From positions 136,871 to 200,870 of the forward strand of contig NZ_CH724107.1 in the NCBI RefSeq assembly GCF_000153305.1: DNA of 64,000 bases, given 5' to 3'. Shown here piece after piece: positions 1 through 8,404 of this stretch (the first letter of the stretch is position 1; each line of letters starts with the position of its first letter). This DNA is from Oceanicola granulosus HTCC2516. GTDB taxonomy: Bacteria; Pseudomonadota; Alphaproteobacteria; Rhodobacterales; Rhodobacteraceae. The translations under genes were made by a program, and so were the position numbers. Under the pieces are notes generated by a model. The model worked only from the letters and a program-made list of their open reading frames with translations. It had not been told where the DNA came from and made no database searches.

Positions 1-1193
1 CCCGCGGCCTCGGCGCGGTCGTCCACGACGAAGTCGACCTTCTCGATCATCGCCTGCACGTCGGGCCGGTTGACGACCTCGTCGGTGAACTCGTTGAGCC
101 CGCCGCGCCCTTCGATCAGCAGGATCGCCATGCAGAACTCCATCGAGAACTTCGCCTGAAGCTCGTTGGTGGGGCGATGGTGGATCAGCGCGTTGGGCAT
201 GTTCGAGTTGGTGCCGACGCGGACATGCTCGACCTGGTCGGCCTTGATGTCGTTCTCGGCGATGAGGCGCAGCATCTCGGTCATGCCGGGGTGGGTGAGC
301 GAGCCCGACGGGTGCGGCTTGATCGAGACGCCCGGCTCGTCGAAGGTCCAGGGCGCGCCGAGCTTGCCGCGGATCGCGCCGCCGTCGTAGCCGCCGCCCG
401 CGGCGCGGAAGAAGCCGCGCATCGCCTCGAGGATGTTGGGGCTGGCGGACCAGCCGAGATCGGCCATCTCGACGGCGACCACGCCGGATTCCGACGAGCG
501 GCCCGCATGGAAAGGCTTGGTCATCGTGCCGAAGTTCTCGCGCAGGCCGGCGGACTGGCTGCCGGCGACGGAGAGGGCGCGCAGCAGCGTCTCCTTGTCG
601 AGCCCGGAGAGACGCCCGGCGGCGCTGGCGGCGGCGAAGGTGCCGCAGGTGGCGGTGGCGTGGAAACCGGTCTGGTAGTGGCGCGGGTTAATCGCCTCGG
701 CGATCTTGCACTCGACCTCCACGCCCAGGTGGTAGGCGAGCATCACGTCCGCGCCCGAGGCGCCGCGGGATTCGCCGGCCGCGAGCGCGGCGGGCAGGGC
801 AGGGGCCGTCGGGTGCGTGAGCAGGCCGTAGACCCGGTCGGGCGCGACGGCGAGCTGCGTGTCGTCATAGTCGTCGGCGTGGATGCCGACGCCGTTGGCG
901 AACGCGGCGAAGCGCGGCGCGACCTTCATGGACGAGCCGATGACCGTGGCACCACCGGCGCCGAGGTTGAGGGATTGCAGGTGCCGGCGCACCTTGTCGC
1001 CCGAAGCGGCGACCGAGCCGGAGAGCGCGAGGCCGAGACCGTCGAGGATCGACTTCTTGCCGTTCTCCACCACCACGCCGGGCAGGTCGGAGATGCTGGT
1101 GCCGAGCACGAAATCCGCGACTTCGGCGGTCAGGCCATCGCCCACCGCGTGCCACTCTTCCGCGCTGCTGTCGTTGTCGACGATCTTGTTCAT
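1..1193 (-). CDS. MmgE/PrpD family protein (first of four), 3' end outside window
   Basis: The 397 visible residues run off the left edge, so the C-terminus is missing. The family signature is visible as HADDYDD near residue 100 followed by the LTHPTAPALPAALAAGE block; these correspond to the conserved Asp/His-rich motif of MmgE/PrpD proteins. The family includes 2-methylcitrate dehydratase, cis-aconitate decarboxylase and iminodisuccinate epimerase, so the fold is clear but the substrate is not. The start is an ATG at 1193 preceded by GAGGAAAGG on the coding strand. It has its own promoter with a TTGACA -35 at 1275-1280 overlapped by the shared 14-bp operator. Presumably cytoplasmic; it is separated from the rhodanese gene upstream by 90 bp. 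Confidence 0.85.
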   Translation of the reverse strand, partial: MNKIVDNDSSAEEWHAVGDGLTAEVADFVLGTSISDLPGVVVENGKKSILDGLGLALSGSVAASGDKVRRHLQSLNLGAGGATVIGSSMKVAPRFAAFANGVGIHADDYDDTQLAVAPDRVYGLLTHPTAPALPAALAAGESRGASGADVMLAYHLGVEVECKIAEAINPRHYQTGFHATATCGTFAAASAAGRLSGLDKETLLRALSVAGSQSAGLRENFGTMTKPFHAGRSSESGVVAVEMADLGWSASPNILEAMRGFFRAAGGGYDGGAIRGKLGAPWTFDEPGVSIKPHPSGSLTHPGMTEMLRLIAENDIKADQVEHVRVGTNSNMPNALIHHRPTNELQAKFSMEFCMAILLIEGRGGLNEFTDEVVNRPDVQAMIEKVDFVVDDRAEAA

Positions 1194-1271
1194 ACTGGTC
1201 CTTTCCTCATACATGCGGCGCTGCCCTCTCGGGCCTGGCCGGGTCAGCGCTAGCTAATGCGCCAAGGTGTA

Positions 1272-1285
1272 AACTGTCAACAGTT
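1272..1285. promoter_or_regulatory. Shared operator, site 1
   Basis: The 14-mer AACTGTCAACAGTT is a 6+2+6 inverted repeat with perfect arms (AACTGT / ACAGTT on the complementary strand). On the minus strand it contains TTGACA, a good -35 for the MmgE/PrpD gene starting at 1193; the -10 17 bp away is weak. The site overlaps the stop codon of the rhodanese gene. Related copies lie at 4526, 6771 and 16856. Confidence 0.6.
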
Positions 1286-2840
1286 AGCTGATGGCAGAGA
1301 GGTCAAAGGCCGCATGCTCGTCTTCCGAGAGGCGCGCGAGCAGGCCGGTTTCCCAGCGGAGGTAGGTGCGCGAGGCCTCCATGTCGCCGTCGTGCCGGCC
1401 ATGCGCGAACCACGTCACATCCTCGCGGTCGCGCAGCCTCGGCAGGCCCCCGGTCTCCACCGCCGCCCCCGCATCGCGCAGCGCGGCCATCCCGCCGGCC
1501 ACCGCGACCGCGCCGCCGAGATCGCGCGCGGCATTCGCCGCGCGCCCGTCTCCGCCGTCCACCAGCATCAGGGATGTCCCCGCCCGCTCGAGCGCGGGAA
1601 GCGCTGCCCGGCAGGACCAGATCGCGCCGGCCACATGCCCCTCGCGGAAGGCTGCGGAGCTGCGCAGGTCGACCAGCCTCCCGCGGCCCCCCTGCGCCGC
1701 GAGCAGCGCCCCGGCAGCCGTCATCGTCGTCGCCGTCGTCGCGAGCTCCGGCACCGGCGCCGGCGGCACCGCGAGGTCGCGCAGCGCGTCGTCGACCCGC
1801 GCGACATGCACCTCGTAGCCCAGCGCCCGGAGCCAGAGGGCCGTGATCGCGCCGCGCAGGCCGGTGTCGTCGGCCAGCACCAGCCGCGCGGAGCGGACGG
1901 CGCAATAGGCGTCGGTCGCCTGCGCCAGCTGCACCGCCGGAACCACGCGGAAGCCGGGCAGGGGATCGGCCCCGGCCTCGCCGACGCTGCGCAGATCGAA
2001 GAGGAAGGTGCTGCGCGTCTCCTGCGCAACGAGGCGCGCGACGTCGCCGGCCGTGGCGAGGGGGATGCAGGCCTCGCCCAGCAGCGCATCGGCGCGCGCG
2101 CGGCTGACCTGCCTCTGGTCCTCGTCCAGCGTCGGCAGCTTGTTCGGTGCGCGCCCGCGCTCGAGCGGGTGGCCGGCCAGCGCCCAGCCCTGCGTCCCGT
2201 TCTCGAGCGCGAGGACCTCGACCCCGGGCGCGACCCGCCGCAGCGCCGCGGTGCCGAGCAGCCCGCGCGTGCGGCCCGCGCAGGTCAGCACGATCGGCCC
2301 GTCGAGCTCGAGCGCCGCCAGCCGATGCGGCAGCTCTGCGTTCGGCAGCCACGTCGCGCCGGGGATGGTCATCCTGGCGAACTCGTCGGCGGGCCGGCAG
2401 TCGAACACCCGCACCTCGCGCCCCTCGGCGCGCCATGCGGCGAGCTTTTCGGCGGTGATCGTCGGCGGGTGCAGTCGGGCCTCGACCAGCTCGCCGAGCA
2501 CCTTCGACGGCACGTTGACGCCCTCGAACAGCGTGAGCCCCGCCGCACGCCACGCCGGGGTGCCGCCGGCGACGATGGTCAGGTCGTCGTAGCCGGCACG
2601 CGCCAGCGCCGCCGCGGCACGTTCGGAAACTCCGTCGCCGGCGTCGATCAGCAGGATCGGCACCGAGAGTCGGGGCGCCAGCTCGCCGATCCGCAGCTCG
2701 AGGGTGGTGAAGGCGCAGGGCGTCGCGAACAGCGGGTGCCCCATCGAGAACGGCCCGGCCTCGCGCAGGTCGAGAAACGCCCGCTCGCCCGGCCGGGCGA
2801 GCCAGTCGCGGGCCTCTTTCGGTGCCAGATGTCGGATCAC
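1284..2840 (-). CDS. Tandem four-domain rhodanese protein, one intact active-site Cys
   Basis: A 518-residue cytoplasmic protein made of four consecutive rhodanese-like domains (about residues 10-110, 125-230, 255-360 and 372-470). Only domain 2 has the persulfide-forming cysteine (Cys187 in TCAGRTRG). The same position is Asp in the other three (IDAGDG near 66, ADDTGLRG near 324, VDGGDG near 428), so they are probably structural or binding domains. Rhodaneses transfer sulfane sulfur; the acceptor here is unknown. The start is a GTG at 2840 whose GTGA overlaps the stop of the upstream TauE/SafE remnant, so translation was probably coupled to that sulfur-compound exporter gene. A longer in-frame start at 2966 was rejected because it would overlap the exporter reading frame and looks out of frame with any homology. 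Confidence 0.85.
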   Translation of the reverse strand: MIRHLAPKEARDWLARPGERAFLDLREAGPFSMGHPLFATPCAFTTLELRIGELAPRLSVPILLIDAGDGVSERAAAALARAGYDDLTIVAGGTPAWRAAGLTLFEGVNVPSKVLGELVEARLHPPTITAEKLAAWRAEGREVRVFDCRPADEFARMTIPGATWLPNAELPHRLAALELDGPIVLTCAGRTRGLLGTAALRRVAPGVEVLALENGTQGWALAGHPLERGRAPNKLPTLDEDQRQVSRARADALLGEACIPLATAGDVARLVAQETRSTFLFDLRSVGEAGADPLPGFRVVPAVQLAQATDAYCAVRSARLVLADDTGLRGAITALWLRALGYEVHVARVDDALRDLAVPPAPVPELATTATTMTAAGALLAAQGGRGRLVDLRSSAAFREGHVAGAIWSCRAALPALERAGTSLMLVDGGDGRAANAARDLGGAVAVAGGMAALRDAGAAVETGGLPRLRDREDVTWFAHGRHDGDMEASRTYLRWETGLLARLSEDEHAAFDLSAIS

Positions 2841-3088
2841 GTCACGGCTCCCCAGATCAGGATCGCGCCGCCGCAGGCGATCAGCGCCTCGATCAGCACG
2901 GTGTGGACGCGCAGCGGCGTGCGCCGCACCAGCCAGGCTCCGGCCCAGGTGCCGGGCAGGGCGCACAGGCCCATCCCGGTGGCCAGCAGGAACATCTGCT
3001 CGGACAGCGCGCCGAGGTTGACGAGCACGGCGACCGCCGCGTCCGTCGCCGGCACCGCGGCCGGCCCGAACGACGGCAGCAGCTCCAC
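2837..3088 (-). pseudogene. C-terminal remnant of a TauE/SafE sulfite-exporter family gene
   Basis: Only about 83 codons are present. They contain hydrophobic segments and the GTWAGAWLVRRTP-like turn followed by a last membrane helix typical of the C-terminus of TauE/SafE permeases, which are normally about 250 residues. The frame begins right next to the stop codon (3092-3094) of the MmgE/PrpD gene upstream, which implies that the first two thirds were removed by a deletion or insertion joint near 3089. A GTG at 3088 could in principle start a short peptide, and the 4-nt overlap with the rhodanese gene keeps the old operon arrangement. A functional transporter from this fragment alone is unlikely. 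Confidence 0.7.
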
Positions 3089-3091
3089 CTC

Positions 3092-4477
3092 TCAGCGGCC
3101 GAGGCGGGCGAGGGGGCTGGCGTCGAAGCGCTCGCCGGACGCGAAGATGCCGGCGGCGAACGCGGCCAGCTCCCCCGACGCCTCGCCCCGCCGGCCCGAG
3201 AAGGCGAGGTTGGCCGCCGCCTTGGACCGCAACTCGTCCCGGCTCAGCGGTTCGCGCACGCCGCCGCGCAGCTGCGGCTGGCGCTCTTCGACGACCGTGC
3301 CGTCCTTGAGCTCGGCGCGGATGTGACCGGTGTAGTTCTTCGGGTACTCGTCATCGGGGTTGATGACGTACGACACCTTCGCCGCCAGCGCGCGTGCCTC
3401 CGGGTCCTGCACCGCCTCCTCGGTGAACTCGGCGAGCCCCGCGCCGCCGTGGATCAGCCCGGCGGCGATCGTGTAGGGGGAGGAGAACTTGGCCGCGTAG
3501 GCGGTCGGCGGGCTCTGCTTGAGCGCGAGCGGCTCCCACAGCCTGTGGACGGTGCCCTCGCCGACCTCGCAGGTCATCCGCTCGATCTGCTCGGGCCTGA
3601 CGCCGCGCGCCTTCAGGCGGATGGCGCAGTCGATGAAAGGCTGGGTCATGGTCCCGCAGGCATAGGGCTTGAACGCGATGCGCGCGGCCTCCCAGCGGCT
3701 GCCGAGGTCGCCGAGCAGGGGGGCGAAATCGGGCTCGATCGACGGGGCGAAGGCCGCGTAGAGCCCGTGCACCCCCTCGAAGACGGAGCGCGGTCCGCGA
3801 AAGCCCGCCGCGCCCATCTGCGCGGCCTTCAGGCCCGATTGCGCCGCCCAGCCGGCGTGCATCCGCTTGGTCCAGCTCCCGTCCGCAAGGTACTCGATGA
3901 TCCCCGCCGCCATCGAGGCGGCCACGCCGAGCGAGTCGCGGATTTGCTGCGGCGTCTGGTTCATGGCCGCGGCGATGCCGGCGGCGGCACCCATGGTGCC
4001 CATGATGGCGGTGGGGTGGAAGCCGGCCTTGTGGGTGGCCTTGCCCGCGACGAGGCCGAGGCGGTTGCAGACCTCGCTGCCGACGACGATCCCCTTGCCG
4101 ACGTCGCGCCTCGCCAGCCCCAGCGCTTCGCCCGCGGCGAAGAGCGCCGGCACGATGACCACGCCGGCATGCATCGGGCAGCCCTCGAAGGTGTTGTCGT
4201 AATCCTCGCCATGCCCGCAGGTGCCGTTGATGAGCGCGGCGGCGGCGCTCTCGCGGCCTTCCTCCAGGCCCCAGACGGTGCAGGTCCCGGGCGTGGCGAA
4301 CGCCTCGCGCGCGGCGCGGCCGTAATCCATCTCGAGCGCGGCGATGGTGAGCGCGACCGTGTCGAGTACCGTGTCCTCGGCGGCGATGCGCGCCTCCTCG
4401 GGGATGGCGTCGGGCGACAGGCCGGCGATCCACTCGGCGAGCCGGTCGGAAACGGTGGTGTCGGACTGGTGGTTCAT
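3092..4477 (-). CDS. MmgE/PrpD family protein (second)
   Basis: A 461-residue cytoplasmic protein of normal length for the family. It carries NGTCGHGEDYDNTFEGCPMHAG near residue 80-100, the equivalent of the HxxDYDD...HP motif, and the KPYACGTMTQPFID block typical of the second half. Reaction type is dehydration, decarboxylation or epimerisation of a di- or tricarboxylate in known relatives; the substrate here cannot be read. The chosen ATG at 4477 has GAGGAG nine bases upstream; a longer frame to 4537 lacks such support. It diverges from the SDR gene at 4597, and both share the operator at 4526-4539. Confidence 0.88.
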   Translation of the reverse strand: MNHQSDTTVSDRLAEWIAGLSPDAIPEEARIAAEDTVLDTVALTIAALEMDYGRAAREAFATPGTCTVWGLEEGRESAAAALINGTCGHGEDYDNTFEGCPMHAGVVIVPALFAAGEALGLARRDVGKGIVVGSEVCNRLGLVAGKATHKAGFHPTAIMGTMGAAAGIAAAMNQTPQQIRDSLGVAASMAAGIIEYLADGSWTKRMHAGWAAQSGLKAAQMGAAGFRGPRSVFEGVHGLYAAFAPSIEPDFAPLLGDLGSRWEAARIAFKPYACGTMTQPFIDCAIRLKARGVRPEQIERMTCEVGEGTVHRLWEPLALKQSPPTAYAAKFSSPYTIAAGLIHGGAGLAEFTEEAVQDPEARALAAKVSYVINPDDEYPKNYTGHIRAELKDGTVVEERQPQLRGGVREPLSRDELRSKAAANLAFSGRRGEASGELAAFAAGIFASGERFDASPLARLGR

Positions 4478-4525
4478 GGCGCGCTCCTCATCCCGCTTGC
4501 GGGGGACGGTTTCACCGGGGTCGCG

Positions 4526-4566
4526 AATTGTCAACATTTGACGATCCGTGTGCCGGGTGGCATATC
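4526..4566. promoter_or_regulatory. Divergent promoter with shared operator, site 2
   Basis: The operator copy AATTGTCAACATTT is at 4526-4539. Rightward promoter: TTGACG at 4538-4543, 17-bp spacer, CATATC at 4561-4566, serving the SDR at 4597. Leftward promoter: TTGACA (complement of 4529-4534) for the MmgE/PrpD gene at 4477, with a weak -10. One repressor dimer bound here would cover both -35 boxes. Confidence 0.6.
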
Positions 4567-4596
4567 CCTGGGCGCATCAATACCCGGAGAGACGCC

Positions 4597-5355
4597 ATGA
4601 CCGCCCCCGCTTCGCTGCAATCGCTGGACGGCAAGGTCGCCGTCGTGACCGGCGCCTCGCGCCGCATCGGCCGTGCCACGGCGCTCGGCCTCGCGCGGTG
4701 CGGCGCCGACGTCGTCGTGACCGCGCGCTCCGCCCGCGACGAGATCGAGGCGGTCGCCCGCGAGATCGAGGGGCTGGGGCAGCGCGCGAAGGTGGTGATG
4801 GGCGACGTCTCCGACGAGGCGGAGGCGCGGCGCATGGGCGCGGAGGTGCGCGACGCCTTCGGGCGCGTCGACGTGCTGGTGAACAACGCCGCGATCCGGC
4901 GGCAGGTCTCCCTGCTCGAGATGTCGTTCGCGGACTGGCGCGAGATCCAAGGCGTGATCCTCGACGGCGCGTTCCTGATGGCGCGCGAGCTTCTGCCGGC
5001 GATGATCGAGACCGGCGGCGGCACGATCGTGAACATCGGCGGCCTGACCGGCCATACCGGGGCGCGCGAGCGCGCGCATGTCTGCGCCGCCAAGGCGGGG
5101 CTGGTGGGGCTGACCAAGGCGATCGCCGTCGAGTTCGCCGACAGGGGCATCAACGCGAACTGCCTCGTTCCGGGCAAGATCGGCGGCGCGCGCTCGGCGA
5201 CGTCGGGCGCATCGCCGATCTCGGCCGACATCCCGCTGGGGCGCGAGGGCGACGTCGAGGAGGCGGCGGCGATGGTGGTGTCGCTCTGCCTGCCGCAGGC
5301 ACGCTTCATGACCGGCCAGACGGTCCACGTGTCGGGCGGCCTCTACATGCCGTGA
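4597..5355 (+). CDS. SDR-family protein lacking the catalytic Tyr
   Basis: A 252-residue classical short-chain dehydrogenase/reductase fold: TGASRRIGRA nucleotide-binding loop near residue 20, NNAA near residue 95, and GGxxYMP-like C-terminus. The YxxxK catalytic motif reads VCAAK (in AHVCAAKAG), so the Tyr is replaced by Val while the Lys remains. It may therefore not be an ordinary alcohol dehydrogenase. The start ATG at 4597 has GGAGAG upstream; an in-frame start at 4528 would lie inside the promoter. The 3' end overlaps the convergent MmgE/PrpD gene by 13 bp. Shared promoter control suggests it acts in the same carboxylate pathway. Confidence 0.85.
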   Translation: MTAPASLQSLDGKVAVVTGASRRIGRATALGLARCGADVVVTARSARDEIEAVAREIEGLGQRAKVVMGDVSDEAEARRMGAEVRDAFGRVDVLVNNAAIRRQVSLLEMSFADWREIQGVILDGAFLMARELLPAMIETGGGTIVNIGGLTGHTGARERAHVCAAKAGLVGLTKAIAVEFADRGINANCLVPGKIGGARSATSGASPISADIPLGREGDVEEAAAMVVSLCLPQARFMTGQTVHVSGGLYMP

Positions 5356-6722
5356 CCTTCGCCGGCCGCCGGGGTCAGCACGGCGGCCAGCTCGCGGCAA
5401 TCGTCAAGCGCCGCCACGTCGCGCAGGGCCTCCAGCATCCGCGCGGCGCCCGCATCCCCGAGCACCGGCGCGACCAGGTCGCGCGCCTTCGCCTCCACGT
5501 CCCTCGCCGACATCGGGTTCTCCGGCGTACCGTACACCGCCTTGGCGTGATGGCGCAGGCGGCGCCCGTCGGTGCAATCGATCTCGATGATCGCCTGCCG
5601 CGCCGGGGTGGCGCGGGTGAGGTCCGGGCTGGGGATGGCCTCCATCCGGGCCCGCAGCGCGCGGACCTCCGGGTCCTGCATCCGCGCCGCCTCGTGGCTG
5701 CTCGCGAAGGTGACGCCGCCGTCGATCAACGCGATGGCCAGCAGGTGCTGCAGGCAGACGTCGGGCATGTCGCGGCCGTCCACGATCGGCAGCCGGTCGT
5801 CGGGCATGATCGCGCGCAGCGCGGCGACGTCGTGGGCGCGCAGGCCATGCTCCGCGATCAGCGCCGTCACCGCGTCGAGCGCCGCCTGGATCGGTGAGCC
5901 GACGCACCACTTCTTGATCGACGCCGCCATGATCTCGTGGCGCGCGCCCAGCCCCTCGGCCAGCAGTCCGGGCGCGGCGTTCTGGGCGAAGGCGGAGATG
6001 TAGGAGTGCGTGCCGGTGAGCGCGCCGTCGCAGCCGCTCGCGCCCGAGGCGACGAAGAGGGCGGCGAAGGTGCCGTTGCGCGCGCCCATCCCGCCGAAGT
6101 CGAAGGCCTTCTCCACGTGCTCCGCGTCGCGCTGCCAGTAGGCGATGCCGGACGCCTGCTGCGTGGCGTAGGAGAGCAGGTGCTCGGCCTGCCGCGCGTC
6201 GAGCCCCGCCAGCGCTCCGGCCGCGGCGGCGGCGCCGAAATTGGCGCCGAGGCAATGGGTGGAATGGGTGCCGCTGCGCGGGCTCGTGTAGCCGAGCGCC
6301 AGCGTCGCGCGCGCGCCGATATCGTAGCCGGCGGCGATGGCGCGCAGCAGTTCGGCGCCGGTGGCGCGGCGGTGCTCGGCGACGGCGAGGGCGGCGGGCA
6401 CGATGGCGCAGCCGGGATGGAAGCGCCCGCCGAGGTGCGAGTCGTCGGTTTCGTCGGCATGGGCGGCCATCGCCCCGGCGAAGGCCGCTTCGACCGGCGG
6501 CAGGCGCAGCGGCGTGCCGGGGAGGCTGACCCCGTCCGGGCGTGCGTAGGCCTCCACGTAGGCGCGCGCGCGCAGACCCGCCCGCAGCCCGCCGCCGCTG
6601 ATCATCGCCGCCAGCGTATCGAGCAGATGCAGCCGGGTCTTCTCCATCACCTCCTGCGGAAGCGGCCTTCTCGCCGCGGCGGCGATATGGGCCGCGACCT
6701 GTCTGGTGACGTCGTCCGCCAT
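5343..6722 (-). CDS. MmgE/PrpD family protein (third)
   Basis: A 459-residue cytoplasmic member of the family, with AHADETDDSHLGGRFHPGCAIVPAALA around residue 90-115 (the Asp/His motif) and KKWCVGSPIQAALDAV near residue 270. The ATG at 6722 is preceded by GGAGGGAG. It diverges from the first TTT transporter operon (6869 onward) over a 146-bp region with the shared operator, and meets the SDR gene tail to tail with a 13-bp overlap. The pairing with a tctCBA operon suggests it handles the transported acid or a product of it; the specific reaction is unknown. Confidence 0.88.
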   Translation of the reverse strand: MADDVTRQVAAHIAAAARRPLPQEVMEKTRLHLLDTLAAMISGGGLRAGLRARAYVEAYARPDGVSLPGTPLRLPPVEAAFAGAMAAHADETDDSHLGGRFHPGCAIVPAALAVAEHRRATGAELLRAIAAGYDIGARATLALGYTSPRSGTHSTHCLGANFGAAAAAGALAGLDARQAEHLLSYATQQASGIAYWQRDAEHVEKAFDFGGMGARNGTFAALFVASGASGCDGALTGTHSYISAFAQNAAPGLLAEGLGARHEIMAASIKKWCVGSPIQAALDAVTALIAEHGLRAHDVAALRAIMPDDRLPIVDGRDMPDVCLQHLLAIALIDGGVTFASSHEAARMQDPEVRALRARMEAIPSPDLTRATPARQAIIEIDCTDGRRLRHHAKAVYGTPENPMSARDVEAKARDLVAPVLGDAGAARMLEALRDVAALDDCRELAAVLTPAAGEGHGM

Positions 6723-6760
6723 GCCTGCACTCCCTCCACCGTCCGTCTCGGCTCGGCCGG

Positions 6761-6788
6761 ATAAGATGCAAATTGTCGGCAGTTGACA
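6761..6788. promoter_or_regulatory. Divergent promoter with shared operator, site 3
   Basis: Operator copy AATTGTCGGCAGTT lies at 6771-6784. Leftward promoter: TTGTCA (complement of 6784-6789), 17-bp spacer, TCTTAT (complement of 6761-6766) for the MmgE/PrpD gene. Rightward: TTGACA at 6783-6788 for tctC, but the -10 region 17 bp on (GCAGTC) is poor. Confidence 0.5.
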
Positions 6789-6868
6789 AGAGCGCGGGGC
6801 CTGCCGCAGTCTTCCGGCGTGCGGACGGAGCAGGAGGCTCCGCCGCTCGAATAGGGAGGAGAAGAACC

Positions 6869-7837
6869 ATGAACAGCTATCTGTGCAAGCTCACAGGGGG
6901 GGTCGCGCTCGGCCTCATGACCGTGGGAGCTGCCGCGCCCGCGCTGGCTCAGGACTATCCGCACGACACCGTCACGCTCATCACCCACTCGCGCGCCGGC
7001 GGCGGCACCGACGTGTTCCTGCGCGAGATGACCAAGTACCTGGGCGAGTATCTCGGGGCCGACTTCGTCGTCGAGAACGTCCGCGGCGGCTCGGGCGCCA
7101 AGGCCATGGCCGAACTGGCCCAGTCCCCGGCCGACGGCTCGAAGTTCTACGGAACCACGCCGACCTTCATCAACACGTCGCTGCTGTCGAACCCCGAATA
7201 CACCTACGAGGACCTCGCCGGCGTCGCCAACGTCTTCCTCGACCCGCAGGTCGTCTACGTCCGCGCCGAGAGCCCCTACGAGAACCTGACGCAGGTCGTC
7301 GAAGCGGCGACCGCGGATCCCGGCTCGGTGGTCTTCGGCGTGACCACGCCCGGCTCCCTCGACCGGCAGGTCATGGAGAAGTTCAAGGCGCTGACCGGCG
7401 TCACCTCGCCCGTCATCACCCACGACGGCGGCGGCGAGCTGCTGATCTCGGTGCTCAACGGCACCGCGGCGCTCGGCATCGGCGAGATCCAGGAGCTCGA
7501 CGCGCAGCTCGAAGCGGGCGAGGTGCGGCTGATCACCACCTACACCGCCGAGCGCCTCGAGGGCTTCCCCGACGTGCCGACGGCGCAGGAGCAGGGGATC
7601 GACCTCGTCGTGAACAAGTTCCGCGGCATCGCCGGCCCCGCCGGTCTGCCCGACGAGATCTTCGAGGCCTGGGAGACCGCGCTGCAGGAGGTGCTCGAGG
7701 ACGAGGCGTTCAAGGAGTGGTACAGCGCACAGGCGCTGGTGCCGGCCTTCATGCCGCACGAGGAATACGATGCCTTTCTGGAGGACTTCGCCGCGGATCA
7801 GCAGGCGTTCTTCGTCGAATACGGCATCATCGAGTAG
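6869..7837 (+). CDS. tctC: TTT transporter solute-binding protein TctC (system 1)
   Basis: A 322-residue periplasmic binding protein of the Bug/TctC family. A signal peptide ends near residue 27 (APALAQ). The family pattern is visible: VTLITHSRAGGGTD shortly after cleavage (ligand-binding loop), NVRGGSGAKAMAEL near residue 75, and DVPTAQEQG near residue 235. It captures a carboxylate and hands it to the TctB/TctA membrane pair encoded next. Start ATG at 6869 follows AGGGAGGAG. The mature protein is strongly acidic, as often seen in marine or halotolerant bacteria. Ligand not predictable from sequence. Confidence 0.92.
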   Translation: MNSYLCKLTGGVALGLMTVGAAAPALAQDYPHDTVTLITHSRAGGGTDVFLREMTKYLGEYLGADFVVENVRGGSGAKAMAELAQSPADGSKFYGTTPTFINTSLLSNPEYTYEDLAGVANVFLDPQVVYVRAESPYENLTQVVEAATADPGSVVFGVTTPGSLDRQVMEKFKALTGVTSPVITHDGGGELLISVLNGTAALGIGEIQELDAQLEAGEVRLITTYTAERLEGFPDVPTAQEQGIDLVVNKFRGIAGPAGLPDEIFEAWETALQEVLEDEAFKEWYSAQALVPAFMPHEEYDAFLEDFAADQQAFFVEYGIIE

Positions 7838-7867
7838 GCCGGGACCGGCAGGAGGAGCGTCAGCGCC

Positions 7868-8383
7868 ATGAAGCGTCTGGACAAGGACATCTGGATCGGC
7901 CTCGTCATGCTGATCGTCGCCGTGGGCTTCTGGCTGGAGGCGGGCAAGATCCGCGTCAGCCCGCTGGACGACCCGGTCGGCGCGGCGGGCCTGCCGAAGA
8001 TGCTGGCCTACGCGCTCGGCGCGCTGGCGATCCTGCTGATCGCGAGAAGCCTGATCGGAGCGGCGCTCGCCGTCGCTCCGGCCCCCGCGGTGCTGGACGA
8101 GACACCGCCCGTCCGCGAGCGGATGAAGCCGCACCTGCGCGCCATCGGCATGCTGGGCATCGGCGTCGGCTACCTGCTCGTGGTGGCGACGCTGGGCTAC
8201 GCGATCTCCGTGATGGGACTGATCCTGCTCGTCTCGATCTATATCGGCGCACCCCTGGGCCTGCGCACCGTGCTCGTCGCGGTCGGAGGCGGCATCGCCT
8301 TCCACCTGCTGTTCGTCGAGTTCCTCGACATCCCGCTGCCTGCCGGTCTGCTCGGCAGAGTCGTCCCCGGCCTCGCCGGCTGA
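7868..8383 (+). CDS. tctB: TTT transporter small membrane protein TctB (system 1)
   Basis: A 171-residue membrane protein with four predicted hydrophobic segments (residues about 8-25, 42-62, 95-130 split in two, 135-165), the usual size and layout for TctB. It pairs with TctA to form the sodium- or proton-coupled permease. It starts at an ATG after AGGAGGAG, 30 bp after tctC, and is followed 21 bp later by tctA. Confidence 0.9.
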   Translation: MKRLDKDIWIGLVMLIVAVGFWLEAGKIRVSPLDDPVGAAGLPKMLAYALGALAILLIARSLIGAALAVAPAPAVLDETPPVRERMKPHLRAIGMLGIGVGYLLVVATLGYAISVMGLILLVSIYIGAPLGLRTVLVAVGGGIAFHLLFVEFLDIPLPAGLLGRVVPGLAG

Positions 8384-8404
8384 TCCAGTTCGAAAGTCGA
8401 AAAG

